Source: 34-65-8 sp046294735 | Lineage (GTDB): Bacteria > Pseudomonadota > Alphaproteobacteria > Sphingomonadales > Sphingomonadaceae | NCBI GenBank assembly: GCA_046294735.1 | Contig: JBKBKB010000003.1 | Coordinates: 1 to 64,000, forward strand | Direction of reading: 5' to 3' | Length of the DNA stretch: 64,000 nt | Part shown: piece by piece, positions 18,992 through 26,852 of the stretch | How positions within the stretch are numbered: the stretch's first letter is position 1 | Layout of the letters: every line of letters starts with the position of its first letter | Made by a program: the position numbers and the translations under genes | Notes under the pieces: generated by a model | Seen by the model: only the letters and a program-made list of their open reading frames with translations | Databases searched by the model: none | What the model was told of the DNA's origin: nothing

Positions 18992-19024
18992 GATGGATTA
19001 ACCCCACGACGATGGATTAACCAT
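18992..19024 (+). promoter_or_regulatory. Direct repeat with CtrA-like half-sites upstream of galE
   Basis: The 12-mer GATGGATTAACC occurs at 18992-19003 and again at 19011-19022, 19 bp apart. The second copy continues to TTAACCAT (19017-19024), which matches the half-site described for CtrA in Caulobacter. It lies 33 bases before the galE ATG, within the divergent spacer to the lipoprotein gene. CtrA binding is inferred. Confidence 0.45.
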
Positions 19025-19056
19025 TGCCTTGCCCTTTTGCGCTAGGTCTGGCCGGC

Positions 19057-20067
19057 ATGACGACAGACAGGATTCCCGTACTGGTGACCGGCGGTGCCGG
19101 ATATATCGGCAGCCATGCCGTGCTCGCGCTGCGTGACGCAGGCTGGCCGGTGGCGGTGATCGACAATCTGGTAACCGGCTTCCGCTTTGCCGTGCCGCGC
19201 GATGTGCCGTTCTACCAGGGCGATATTGCCGACGAGGCGCTGGTGGCGCGAATCTTCGCCGAGCAGGGCACGGCCGCGATCATGCATTTTGCCGGTTCGG
19301 TGGTGGTGCCCGAATCGGTTGCCGATCCGCTCAAGTACTACGACAACAACACCGCCCGGACCCGCAGTCTGATTGCCGCAGCTGTTGCGGCAGGCATCCC
19401 GCATTTCATCTTCAGCTCGACCGCTGCGACTTACGGCATGCCTGATACGCCCAGCGTGACCGAGCAGACCCCGCAGGTGCCGATCAACCCCTATGGCTGG
19501 TCCAAGCTGATGACCGAGCGGATGCTGGCCGATGTCTCGGCTGCCCATGCCATGAACCACTGCGCGCTGCGGTACTTCAACGTGGCCGGCGCTGACCCTG
19601 CAGGGCGCACCGGCCAGTCAACCGCCGGGGCCACCCACCTGATCAAGGTCGCGGTCGAGGCGGCCCTCGGCAGCCGCGATCATGTTGCGGTGTTCGGCAC
19701 CGACTATGACACGCCCGATGGCACCGGCGTGCGCGACTACATCCATGTCTCCGACCTGGCCGATGCCCATGTCCTGGCGCTTGAGGCGCTGATCGCCGAA
19801 CCTGCTCGGTCGCTGCGGATGAACTGCGGTTATGGCCGCGGGTTCTCGGTGCTGGAGGTGCTCGACGCGGTCGAACGCGTCTCGGGCAAGCGAATCGAGC
19901 GGCGGATGGAACCCCGCCGGGTGGGCGATCCGGGTGCGCTGGTATCCGACCCGGCGCTGCTGCGCGCGACTCTGCCATGGCAGCCGCGCCATGCCGATCT
20001 CGACACCATTGTCGCCCATGCGCTGGGGTGGGAAGAACGGCTCGCCGCGATACGCGCGAACGGTTGA
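19057..20067 (+). CDS. galE: UDP-glucose 4-epimerase
   Basis: A 336-residue extended SDR that interconverts UDP-glucose and UDP-galactose. NAD binding: VTGGAGYIGSHAVLALRDAG near residue 8. The catalytic pair is in STAATYG (Ser/Thr) and YGWSKLMTERML (Tyr and Lys). ALRYFNVAGADPAGRTGQ and the end RHADLDTIVAHALGWEE are GalE hallmarks. ATG 19057 is used; an upstream in-frame start at 19024 overlaps the putative CtrA site. It may serve general envelope glycan synthesis; it lies 16 kb from the large glycan locus. Confidence 0.93.
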   Translation: MTTDRIPVLVTGGAGYIGSHAVLALRDAGWPVAVIDNLVTGFRFAVPRDVPFYQGDIADEALVARIFAEQGTAAIMHFAGSVVVPESVADPLKYYDNNTARTRSLIAAAVAAGIPHFIFSSTAATYGMPDTPSVTEQTPQVPINPYGWSKLMTERMLADVSAAHAMNHCALRYFNVAGADPAGRTGQSTAGATHLIKVAVEAALGSRDHVAVFGTDYDTPDGTGVRDYIHVSDLADAHVLALEALIAEPARSLRMNCGYGRGFSVLEVLDAVERVSGKRIERRMEPRRVGDPGALVSDPALLRATLPWQPRHADLDTIVAHALGWEERLAAIRANG

Positions 20068-20156
20068 CTCAAGACCCGACACCGCCTAGTGGCACGCTTC
20101 AATTGTGCGGCATCGGACACGCGTTCCGGTGCCGGATTTGTTTCCGGGATAGACCA

Positions 20157-20282
20157 ATGAAAATCCGCAACAGCCTCAAGTCGCTGAAAGATCGCCACCG
20201 GGATTGCCGCGTGATCCGTCGTCGTGGCCGGACTTATGTGATCAACAAGACCAATCGCCGGTTCAAGGCGCGACAGGGCTGA
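20157..20282 (+). CDS. rpmJ: 50S ribosomal protein L36 (zinc-free type)
   Basis: A 41-residue basic protein: MKIRNSLKSLKDRHRDC then RVIRRRGRTYVINKTNRRF. This matches the L36 form with only one Cys, lacking the four-ligand zinc site of the classical type. Such forms are the only L36 in many alphaproteobacteria. It lies between galE and a HAD hydrolase, not in a ribosomal operon. Confidence 0.95.
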   Translation: MKIRNSLKSLKDRHRDCRVIRRRGRTYVINKTNRRFKARQG

Positions 20283-20371
20283 TTCAGCCTGCGACCGCCC
20301 GGCCGTGTCCGGGCAGACACCCGGCCTGCCTCCCCAGCGGAGCGCGGGCCGTTTGCGTAGGGAGCCGCCCC

Positions 20372-20986
20372 TTGCAGCCAGTCGATGCAGTGGTGTTTGA
20401 TGTCGGGCGGGTGCTCTACCAGTGGCAACTGCGGGCGCTGTTCGCCAAGCTGATCGCTGATCAGGCCGAGCTGGACTGGTTCCTTGCCCACGTCGTGACC
20501 GAAGAATGGCATTTCCAGCATGACGCGGGCCGACCGCTGGCGGAGATGGTACCGGAACGGCAGGCCCAGTTCCCGGACCATGCCCACCTGATCGCCGCCT
20601 ATGCGGCGCGATTCAACGAAACTGTCCCGGGGCCGGTGCCGGGCAGCCTCGAACTGGTTGAGCAGCTCGCCGCGGCTGGGCGTCCGTTATACGCGATCAC
20701 CAACTTCGGCGCCGAGTTCTGGGCCATGTTCCGCCCGACCGCGCCGGTGTTCGACCGCTTCCGCGACATTGTCGTGTCGGGTGTGGAGAAGCTGGCCAAG
20801 CCCGATCCGGCGATCTTCCGGCTGGCAGAACAGCGTTTTGGCCACCGGGCCGAGAGCATGCTGTTTGTTGACGACAATGCCGCCAACATCGCCGCAGCAG
20901 CTGCGCTGGGCTGGCAGGTCCACCATTTCTCCGATGCTGGTGCCCTCAGGCGGGATCTTGCCGGACGCGGCCTCATCGACGGATAA
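20372..20986 (+). CDS. HAD-superfamily (subfamily IA-like) hydrolase
   Basis: A 204-residue HAD phosphatase-type protein. Motif I is VVFDVGRVLYQW with the nucleophilic Asp near residue 9. Motif II is ITNFG, motif III lysine is in LAKPDPAIF, and motif IV is FVDDNAANIAAA. The second Asp of motif I is replaced by Gly, as in the FDxG group of YihX-like enzymes. The start is inferred to be TTG 20372 because GGGAG lies seven bases upstream and no ATG exists before the motif. Substrate unknown, probably a small phosphorylated metabolite. Confidence 0.82.
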   Translation: MQPVDAVVFDVGRVLYQWQLRALFAKLIADQAELDWFLAHVVTEEWHFQHDAGRPLAEMVPERQAQFPDHAHLIAAYAARFNETVPGPVPGSLELVEQLAAAGRPLYAITNFGAEFWAMFRPTAPVFDRFRDIVVSGVEKLAKPDPAIFRLAEQRFGHRAESMLFVDDNAANIAAAAALGWQVHHFSDAGALRRDLAGRGLIDG

Positions 20987-21018
20987 AAAACGGCCCCCGG
21001 AGCCGCGCTCCGGAGGCC
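20985..21018 (-). terminator. Minus-strand terminator overlapping the HAD gene stop codon
   Basis: An 11-base stem with one mismatch (GGCCTCCGGAG and CTCCGGGGGCC on the minus strand) is followed by six T on the minus strand. It ends the small secreted-protein gene at 21087. The A-run supplying the tail begins within the stop codon of the opposing HAD gene. Confidence 0.8.
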
Positions 21019-21086
21019 GAGTGCCACCCGTGATGGAGAGGACGGGGGGTTAACTGGTAATCAGGCCTGGAAAGCTGGCCCGGTAA

Positions 21087-21428
21087 TCAAGCGTTGCACT
21101 TGGCCAGCTTGTCGTCGGCCAAGGCCTCACCCTTGGCCGAGAAGCTGGCGATGGTGCCGACTTCGCGGGCCAGCTTGCGGCACATCGAGGCCGGAGCCGA
21201 GGTCCCGCGCGGGGCGACGCAGCTGGTGCCTTCGCAGCGCCACACAACGCCCCCGCCGATGACCCGGGCATCCTTGGCCGGAGTGATCAGTTCGGCGGTA
21301 TAAAAGGCGCCCGGCGCCTGCGCCGCAGCCGGCGAAGGTGCCACGACCGCACCGAAGGTGACCGAGGTGTAGAGCACGGCAGCGCCGAGCGCGGCCAGGT
21401 TGCGGAAACGGGGAAGAGTGAGTGTCAT
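21087..21428 (-). CDS. Small secreted protein of unknown function
   Basis: A 113-residue protein with a Sec signal peptide ending near SPAAAQA. The mature part is about 75 residues: APGAFYTAELITPAKDARVI, GGGVVWRCEGTSCVAP, SMCRKLAREVG and a terminal DDKLAKCNA. Four cysteines could form two disulfides in the periplasm. It resembles a small secreted family common in Caulobacterales and Sphingomonadales whose role is unknown. ATG 21428 is preferred because AGGA lies nine bases upstream; ATG 21437 has no spaced site. Divergent from the HxlR gene. Confidence 0.75.
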   Translation of the reverse strand: MTLTLPRFRNLAALGAAVLYTSVTFGAVVAPSPAAAQAPGAFYTAELITPAKDARVIGGGVVWRCEGTSCVAPRGTSAPASMCRKLAREVGTIASFSAKGEALADDKLAKCNA

Positions 21429-21527
21429 GGGTCGCATTCCTGTCTGTCAATCGGGGGCTTGGCTGGCGGTGTTTCAGGGCTTGAATCACAACCAGTTGCG
21501 AATCACTACCTAATGCAGTACATTTCA

Positions 21528-21549
21528 AGTTGCAACTAAAAACTTAGTT
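21528..21549. promoter_or_regulatory. Overlapping AACT/AGTT palindromes, candidate HxlR operator
   Basis: AGTTGCAACT (21528-21537) is a perfect palindrome. AACTAA-AAAC-TTAGTT (21534-21549) is a second one sharing the middle half-site. Both lie 54 bases or more before the HxlR ATG. HxlR regulators often bind AACT/AGTT-type half-sites near their own promoters; binding here is inferred. Confidence 0.5.
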
Positions 21550-21602
21550 TCGGTTTGGCGAAGCAGAAGAACGCGCTAGGACTGGGCGGGGAAGGAATGC
21601 CA

Positions 21603-22148
21603 ATGGGTGAATTGCGAGAGCCGCTGCGTGATCTGACTGCCTGCGGGCTGCCAGAAGCACTGGAAGTGATGGGCGAGCGCTGGAGCTTCATGATCTTGCG
21701 CGCCTGCTTCAACGGGCTGCACCACTTCGAGGAGTTCCTGAGCGAACTGGGCATCGCGCGCAACATCCTGTCCAATCGTCTGGCCCGGTTGGTTGAACAC
21801 GGCATCCTTGACCGCGCGCCTTGTGCGGATGATCGCCGCCGGATCGAATACCGGCTGACGGAGAAGGGGTTCGACCTGCTCCCGGCGATGCTGGCGCTGC
21901 GCCAGTGGGGCCAGAAGTACGGCCATGAAGTGGTCGAAAACCCGGTCCTGGTCGACGAGCAGGACCGCTTGCCGATCGGCCCGGTGTCGATCCTGGCCCA
22001 CGACGGCCGCATTCTCGGCCCGGCCGACCTGCGCCTGGTCAAACCAGAAACTCTGGGCCTGCGCGCCGATGGAACCCAAGCGGTCACGGCCGAACATCTG
22101 GCGTTGGGCAACTACGCCGAAGACCCGCGAATCAAGGCGGCGGAATAG
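21603..22148 (+). CDS. HxlR-family winged-helix transcriptional regulator
   Basis: A 181-residue regulator. The HxlR domain spans about residues 10-110: CGLPEALEVMGERWSFMILR, the recognition region LGIARNILSNRLARLVEHG and the wing RRIEYRLTEKGFDLLPAML. A C-terminal extension of about 70 residues has a beta-rich pattern seen in longer members. I chose ATG 21603 because AAGGA lies six bases upstream; the frame extends to a TTG at 21555. Divergent from the small secreted protein, convergent with the ComM-like gene. Its signal is unknown. Confidence 0.86.
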   Translation: MGELREPLRDLTACGLPEALEVMGERWSFMILRACFNGLHHFEEFLSELGIARNILSNRLARLVEHGILDRAPCADDRRRIEYRLTEKGFDLLPAMLALRQWGQKYGHEVVENPVLVDEQDRLPIGPVSILAHDGRILGPADLRLVKPETLGLRADGTQAVTAEHLALGNYAEDPRIKAAE

Positions 22149-22156
22149 GCCTTCGT

Positions 22157-23665
22157 TTACGCCCGCGGCGCCTGCCGCCGGTAACTGAGCGCCTCGGCCA
22201 CGTGCAGTCGGCCGACCTGCTCGACCCCGGCCAGGTCCGCAATCGTGCGGGCCACCCGCAGCATCCGCGTGTAGCCTCGAGCACTCAGCCGCATCGCCTC
22301 GGCAGCCTGCATCAGCAGCAGCCGCCCCGGTTCGTCCGGCGTCGCAAACCGTTCGAGCGCCTCACCCTCCAGTTCGGCATTGGTCCGCGCCCCGCTTTGT
22401 GCGCTGCGGCCTGATTGGACGCTGCGCGCCCGCGCCACCCGCACCGCGACCTCGGCGCTGCCTTCGGCAGGCGGCGGCAGGGCCAGGTCGGCGGCACTGA
22501 CCGGGTCGACCTCAACGTGGAGATCAATCCGGTCGAGCAGGGGGCCGGAGACGCGCGACTGATAGTCGGCGGCGCAGCGCGGGGCACGAGAGCACGCCAG
22601 CGCAGGATCACCCAGATGCCCGCACCGACACGGGTTCATCGCCGCGACCAGCTGCACCCGTGCCGGAAAGGTCACATGAGCATTGGCCCGCGCGACATCG
22701 ACATGGCCGGTCTCGAGCGGCTGGCGCAGGCTGTCCAGCACCGCGCGCTGGAATTCGGGAAGTTCATCAAGGAACAGGACACCCAGGTGCGCGAGGCTGA
22801 CCTCACCCGGCTTCACCTTGAGCCCCCCACCGGTCAGCGCCGCCATGCTGGCTGAATGATGTGGCGCACGGAAGGGGCGGGTGCGGCTGATCCGTCCGCC
22901 TTCGAGCAGACCCGCGACGGACTGAACCATCGATACCTCCAGCGCCTCGGGCGACGTCAGCGGCGGCAGGACGCCGGGCAGGCACGAGGCGAGCAGGCTC
23001 TTGCCCGCACCCGGCGGGCCAATCATCAGCATATTGTGCCCGCCCGCTGCAGCGATCTCCAGCGCCCGCTTGGCTACTTCCTGCCCCTTGACCTGTTTCA
23101 GGTCTGGCCCCGGCGCTTGCACCTCGACCTCGCCCGGGGGCGGATCGGGCAGGCGGCTGGTGCCCTTCAGGTGGTTGAGCAGCGCTACCAGATCCGGCGC
23201 AGCAACCACCGGGATGTCGCTGGCCCAGCGCGCCTCGGTCCCTTGCGCAGCCGGGCAGATCAGCCCGGCTTCTTCGCTGCTGGCATGGAGCGCGGCAAGC
23301 AGAACACCGGGGGAAGGAACCACCCGGCCATCCAGTGCCAATTCACCCACCGCCACGAAATCGCCCAGCTGTTCGGCGTCGGTCACACCCATCGCGGCGA
23401 GCAGGGCCAGCGCCACCGGCAGGTCGTAATGGCTGCCTTCCTTGGGCAGGTCGGCAGGGGAGAGGTTGATGGTGATCCGCTTGGGCGGCAGCGCCAGCCC
23501 CATGGCCGAGAGCGCCGCCCGGACCCGCTCCTTGCTTTCGCCAACCGCCTTGTTGGCAAGGCCGACGATGTTGAACTGCGGCAGGCCCGGCGCGATCGAG
23601 CACTGGACCTCAACTGCGCGCGCTTCCAGCCCGAGGTAGGCGACTGTCCTGACGAGTGCGACCAC
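22157..23665 (-). CDS. comM: YifB/ComM-type Mg-chelatase-like AAA+ ATPase
   Basis: A 502-residue protein. It begins with the LonC-like domain (TVAYLGLEARAVEVQCSIAP) and continues to the AAA+ domain with Walker A MIGPPGAGKSLLA near residue 218, Walker B VLFLDELPEF and a C-terminal Mg-chelatase lid (ARGYTRMLRVARTIADLAG). The zinc-like segment CRCGHLGDPALAC is also present. Homologues are hexameric branch-migration helicases used in natural transformation (ComM). The start is GTG 23665 with AAGGGG nine bases upstream. Confidence 0.9.
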   Translation of the reverse strand: MVALVRTVAYLGLEARAVEVQCSIAPGLPQFNIVGLANKAVGESKERVRAALSAMGLALPPKRITINLSPADLPKEGSHYDLPVALALLAAMGVTDAEQLGDFVAVGELALDGRVVPSPGVLLAALHASSEEAGLICPAAQGTEARWASDIPVVAAPDLVALLNHLKGTSRLPDPPPGEVEVQAPGPDLKQVKGQEVAKRALEIAAAGGHNMLMIGPPGAGKSLLASCLPGVLPPLTSPEALEVSMVQSVAGLLEGGRISRTRPFRAPHHSASMAALTGGGLKVKPGEVSLAHLGVLFLDELPEFQRAVLDSLRQPLETGHVDVARANAHVTFPARVQLVAAMNPCRCGHLGDPALACSRAPRCAADYQSRVSGPLLDRIDLHVEVDPVSAADLALPPPAEGSAEVAVRVARARSVQSGRSAQSGARTNAELEGEALERFATPDEPGRLLLMQAAEAMRLSARGYTRMLRVARTIADLAGVEQVGRLHVAEALSYRRQAPRA

Positions 23666-23824
23666 GCAAAGTGCCCCTTAGGTCTGCGCAGGCAGGGCCT
23701 GAGCAGATTGCGCGATCGATCCGCCTTCTCGCAAAGGCCCGAGTCCCGGTCAACATCGTGGTCAACCTTCTGGCAAGGATATCGGTTGGCCATTCGGCAA
23801 GCGCTGTGGGCGCAGAGCAGCGTC

Positions 23825-24586
23825 ATGAGATTGCCGAAGCTCCTTCTTGCCTGCCTTGCCATGCTGGCTGCGCCCGTGGCGGCGCAGGCTCCGGCGGAAC
23901 GCCCGGAAGGGCTGACCCACCTGATCTTTGCCAGTTGGCGTGTGGCACCCCCGCCCGCAGGCAGCGCCCGGTTCGTTCCGCTCAAACGCGCAGTGGAACG
24001 GCAGGCATTGGCCAGCTATGGCCCGTTCCGGGTGATCGGTCCCGCCCGCGCCGCGCTGGTCGGCGTGACCGACTCGGCATCGCCCGCCCAGTTCGCCGCC
24101 CTGCTGCGCGACCATCCCGGCATTGCCACCCTCGAACTGATCGAGTGTCCCGGCACCGAGGACGACCGCGCCAACCTGAAACTGGGGCGGATGATTCGCG
24201 CCGCAGGCATCGCCACCCATGTCCCGGCCGGTGGCTCGGTCCGCTCCGGCGCGGTCGAACTGCTGCTGGCAGGCACCCAGCGCCGGATCGACGACGGAGC
24301 AGAGTTTGCGGTCCATGCCTGGATTGCCGAGGACGGGCGCGAGGCACACCAGTTCGCCGCCGGTTCGGCCGAGCACGCCGGATATATTGCCTATTACCGC
24401 GAGATGGGCATGGCCGAGGCTCAGGCGCGCGCGTTTTACGCGATGACCAATTCGGTCAGGTTCGACGATGCCAAGTGGCTGGGCGCGGCCGAGATGCGCG
24501 GCTGGCTCGGTCAGTCGACTGCGCCCTCCACACCCACGCCCGCGCCCCGTCTCGCCTATCTTGACTTGCCCGCCCTGCTGCCTTAA
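23825..24586 (+). CDS. Exported ClpP/crotonase-fold-like protein
   Basis: A 253-residue protein with a Sec signal peptide (about residues 1-21, ending PVAAQA). The mature region fits a ClpP-like fold. IATLELIECPGTEDDRANLK supplies the oxyanion-side strand, GGSVRSGAVELLLAGTQRRI puts a Ser where the nucleophile would be, and EFAVHAWIAEDGREAH gives a His. A terminal helix pair ends at AEMRGWLG. Related secreted proteins occur in sphingomonads, but a third catalytic residue is not certain. A terminator follows the gene. Confidence 0.55.
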   Translation: MRLPKLLLACLAMLAAPVAAQAPAERPEGLTHLIFASWRVAPPPAGSARFVPLKRAVERQALASYGPFRVIGPARAALVGVTDSASPAQFAALLRDHPGIATLELIECPGTEDDRANLKLGRMIRAAGIATHVPAGGSVRSGAVELLLAGTQRRIDDGAEFAVHAWIAEDGREAHQFAAGSAEHAGYIAYYREMGMAEAQARAFYAMTNSVRFDDAKWLGAAEMRGWLGQSTAPSTPTPAPRLAYLDLPALLP

Positions 24587-24604
24587 CGGGCGGCGCATAC
24601 AGGC

Positions 24605-24630
24605 GGCTGCCTTATCGGGCGGCCCTTTTT
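24605..24630 (+). terminator. Terminator between the ClpP-like gene and rpmH
   Basis: A seven-base stem GGCTGCC/GGCGGCC with one G-T pair around a six-base loop, followed by C and five T. It ends 20 bases before the rpmH ATG. Confidence 0.65.
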
Positions 24631-24650
24631 ATTTTGAACCAGAGGTTATC

Positions 24651-24785
24651 ATGAAGCGGACTTTCCAGCCCAGTAATCTCGTGCGCGCCCGTCGCCACGG
24701 TTTCTTTGCCCGCAAGGCGACTCCGGGCGGCCGCAAGGTGCTGCGCGCTCGCCGTCGTCGCGGTCGCAAGGTGCTGTGCGCCTGA
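24651..24785 (+). CDS. rpmH: 50S ribosomal protein L34
   Basis: A 44-residue highly basic ribosomal protein: MKRTFQPSNLVRARRHGFF followed by an Arg-rich tail. The family signature is complete. ATG 24651 has AGAGG five bases upstream. In most bacteria rpmH is followed by rnpA and yidC; here a terminator and then xthA follow instead. Confidence 0.97.
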   Translation: MKRTFQPSNLVRARRHGFFARKATPGGRKVLRARRRRGRKVLCA

Positions 24786-24852
24786 TCCGAGGGTAGCGCG
24801 AATCGGATTGACCTGATTCGCAAACTTAGCCGGCGCATCAAGGCGCCCCGAG

Positions 24853-24878
24853 ACGGCTCGCCAGCGGCGAGCCGTTTT
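24853..24878 (+). terminator. Rho-independent terminator after rpmH
   Basis: A perfect ten-base stem ACGGCTCGCC/GGCGAGCCGT around AGC, with four T. It lies 67 bases after rpmH. A weaker inverted repeat (GCGAATC/GATTCGC, 24798-24821) lies between them. Confidence 0.85.
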
Positions 24879-24951
24879 CGCTGTCTGGTCTGCGCATCAA
24901 GGCCGCAAGGCGGGTTGGACAAACCCGCGTGGCCTGCCTATCGCGCGTGCC

Positions 24952-25755
24952 ATGGCCAGCCCGACCCTCTCGATCGCCACCTGGAACATCAACTCGGTGC
25001 GCCTGCGGGTCGACCAGGTGGCGCGGATGCTGGGCCAGCAGCAACCCGACGTTCTGTGCCTGCAGGAAATCAAATGCCAGGAAAGCCAGTTCCCGGCCGC
25101 GGCGCTGGCGGAACTGGGTTATGTCCACCAGGCGGTTCACGGGCAGAAAGGCTACCACGGCGTCGCCACGGTCAGCCAGATTCCCTTGCGCGAACTGTCC
25201 CGCAATGACTGGCAGGACAACGGCGAGGCCCGCCACGTGGGTGTGGAACTGCTTGGACCCGGACAGGGTCTGGTGCTGGAGAACGTCTACATTCCCGCCG
25301 GCGGCGACATTGCCGACCGGGCGGTGAACCCGAAATTCGGCCAGAAGCTCGACTTTCTCGAACGCATGACCCGCTGGGCCGATGCGCTAGACCGACCGAC
25401 GCTGATCGTCGGTGATTTCAATATCGCGCCGCTGGAATGCGACGTTTACGATCACAAGGCGCTGCTCAAGGTGGTCAGCCATACCCCGCTCGAAGTCGAG
25501 ACGCTGGGCCGGTTCCGCGATGCACATGGCTGGGTCGATCTGGGCCGCCAGCTGATCCCCGCGCCGGAGCGCAACTATTCGTGGTGGTCCTATCGCAGCT
25601 ACTGGCGGCAGAAGGACCAGGGCCGCCGGCTCGACCATATGTGGGCCAGCCCCGAGCTTGCCCCGCAGGCGGTCAGTCACCGGTTCGTCGAGGAAACGCG
25701 CCGGTGGGAAAGCCCAAGCGACCATGTGCCCCTGATTACGGAGTTCGCCCTCTGA
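24952..25755 (+). CDS. xthA: Exodeoxyribonuclease III
   Basis: A 267-residue AP endonuclease/3'-exonuclease in base excision repair. Family motifs are ATWNINSVRLR near the start, CLQEIKCQ with the metal-binding Glu, the central VLVLENVYIPAGG-type strand, IVGDFNIAP, and the end WESPSDHVPLITEF with the catalytic Asp-His. The active-site segment RRLDHMWAS is also present. ATG 24952. The 3' end overlaps the probable start of ribA by about 50 bases. Confidence 0.95.
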   Translation: MASPTLSIATWNINSVRLRVDQVARMLGQQQPDVLCLQEIKCQESQFPAAALAELGYVHQAVHGQKGYHGVATVSQIPLRELSRNDWQDNGEARHVGVELLGPGQGLVLENVYIPAGGDIADRAVNPKFGQKLDFLERMTRWADALDRPTLIVGDFNIAPLECDVYDHKALLKVVSHTPLEVETLGRFRDAHGWVDLGRQLIPAPERNYSWWSYRSYWRQKDQGRRLDHMWASPELAPQAVSHRFVEETRRWESPSDHVPLITEFAL

Positions 25756-26831
25756 ACGGTGCGCCGCCATCCGGCCCTTCGCCCGCGCGCCGGGTGGCAC
25801 AGGCGGTCGATGCCTTGCGGCACGGCTGGCCGCTGGCGCTGGAAGGCGGGCCGGTGCTGCTGCCGGTCGAGACCGGCATCGCCACGCTGGCCACTGCGCC
25901 GCGCCTGCTCATCTCCGCTGCCCGCGCGGCCACGCTCAAGCTCGCCAACCAGCGCGAGGCGGCAGTGCCGCACGCCCCGGTGCTGATCCACGGGGGCGAA
26001 CCGTTCAGCCTGCGCAGCGCGCTGCCGGTGGCCGATCCGGCGCTGGACCTCGCCAATCCGCTGAAAGGCCCCTTCAAGGCCGAGCCCATTGTCTGGCAGA
26101 CGCAGGCCGAGGCGGCGCTGGAACTGGCCCGGATCGCCGGGATCCTGCCCGCCTTCATGGTCGACCCGGCCGATGCGGGCGAGCCGGTCGCCGTCGGCGC
26201 AAGCGATCTCGCGCACTGGCAGGACCATGCCACGCTCCGGATCGTCACCCGCGCGCGCCTGCCGGTCCGCGCCAGCGAGACTGCGGAGATCGTCGCCTTC
26301 CGCAGCGCTGACGACCTGCGCGAGCATGTTGCGCTGGTGATCGGGCAGCAGCAAAGCGATGCACCGCCGCTGGTGCGGCTGCATTCGGAATGCCTGACCG
26401 GCGATATCCTCGGCAGCCTCAAGTGCGATTGCGGTCCACAGCTCGATGCCGCGCTCCACGCGATGGCGCACGAGGCCGGGCGCGGCGGCTGGGGCGTGCT
26501 GCTCTACATGCGGCAGGAAGGGCGCGGGATCGGCCTGGTCAACAAGCTGCGGGCCTACCGCCTGCAGGACCAGGGGTTCGATACGGTCGACGCCAACCAG
26601 CGTCTCGGCCTGCCCGACGAAGCCCGCGATTTCCCGGTGGCGGCGCGGATGCTGGAGCTGCTGGGGGTCGGATCGGTCCGGCTGATGACCAACAATCCGA
26701 AGAAAGTCGCGGCGATGCAGGGCGCCGGGATCACAGTAGCCGAGCGGGTGCCGCACCAACTGCCCGACAATCCCCACAATGCCCGCTATCTAGCCACCAA
26801 GCGGGACCGCTCAGGCCACCTGCTCAGCTGA
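25704..26831 (+). CDS. ribA: GTP cyclohydrolase II
   Basis: Catalyses the first committed step of riboflavin synthesis from GTP. About 375 residues if GTG 25704 is the start. The catalytic domain has the zinc cysteines in HSECLTGDILGSLKCDCG, the arginine motif RQEGRGIGLVNKLRAY and TNNPKKVAAM. The N-terminal 170 residues are an alphaproteobacterial extension (PLALEGGPVLLPVETGIATL), not a functional DHBP synthase by eye. GTG 25704 has GAGGAAA upstream but overlaps xthA; GTG 25794 is the alternative without a visible binding site. Confidence 0.9.
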   Translation: MGKPKRPCAPDYGVRPLNGAPPSGPSPARRVAQAVDALRHGWPLALEGGPVLLPVETGIATLATAPRLLISAARAATLKLANQREAAVPHAPVLIHGGEPFSLRSALPVADPALDLANPLKGPFKAEPIVWQTQAEAALELARIAGILPAFMVDPADAGEPVAVGASDLAHWQDHATLRIVTRARLPVRASETAEIVAFRSADDLREHVALVIGQQQSDAPPLVRLHSECLTGDILGSLKCDCGPQLDAALHAMAHEAGRGGWGVLLYMRQEGRGIGLVNKLRAYRLQDQGFDTVDANQRLGLPDEARDFPVAARMLELLGVGSVRLMTNNPKKVAAMQGAGITVAERVPHQLPDNPHNARYLATKRDRSGHLLS

Positions 26832-26848
26832 ATTCGACTGTCGAATTC
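26830..26848. repeat. Perfect palindrome between convergent genes
   Basis: GAATTCGA-CTG-TCGAATTC, eight-base arms. It sits between the end of ribA, overlapping its last bases, and the beta-helix gene. It lacks an adjoining T-run, so it is a weak terminator candidate or a protein site. Confidence 0.6.
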
Positions 26849-26852
26849 GTCA

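Noticed and set aside
22856..23824. Upstream extension of the ClpP-like gene
   Set aside because: It is antisense to the ComM-type gene. The signal peptide begins at ATG 23825.
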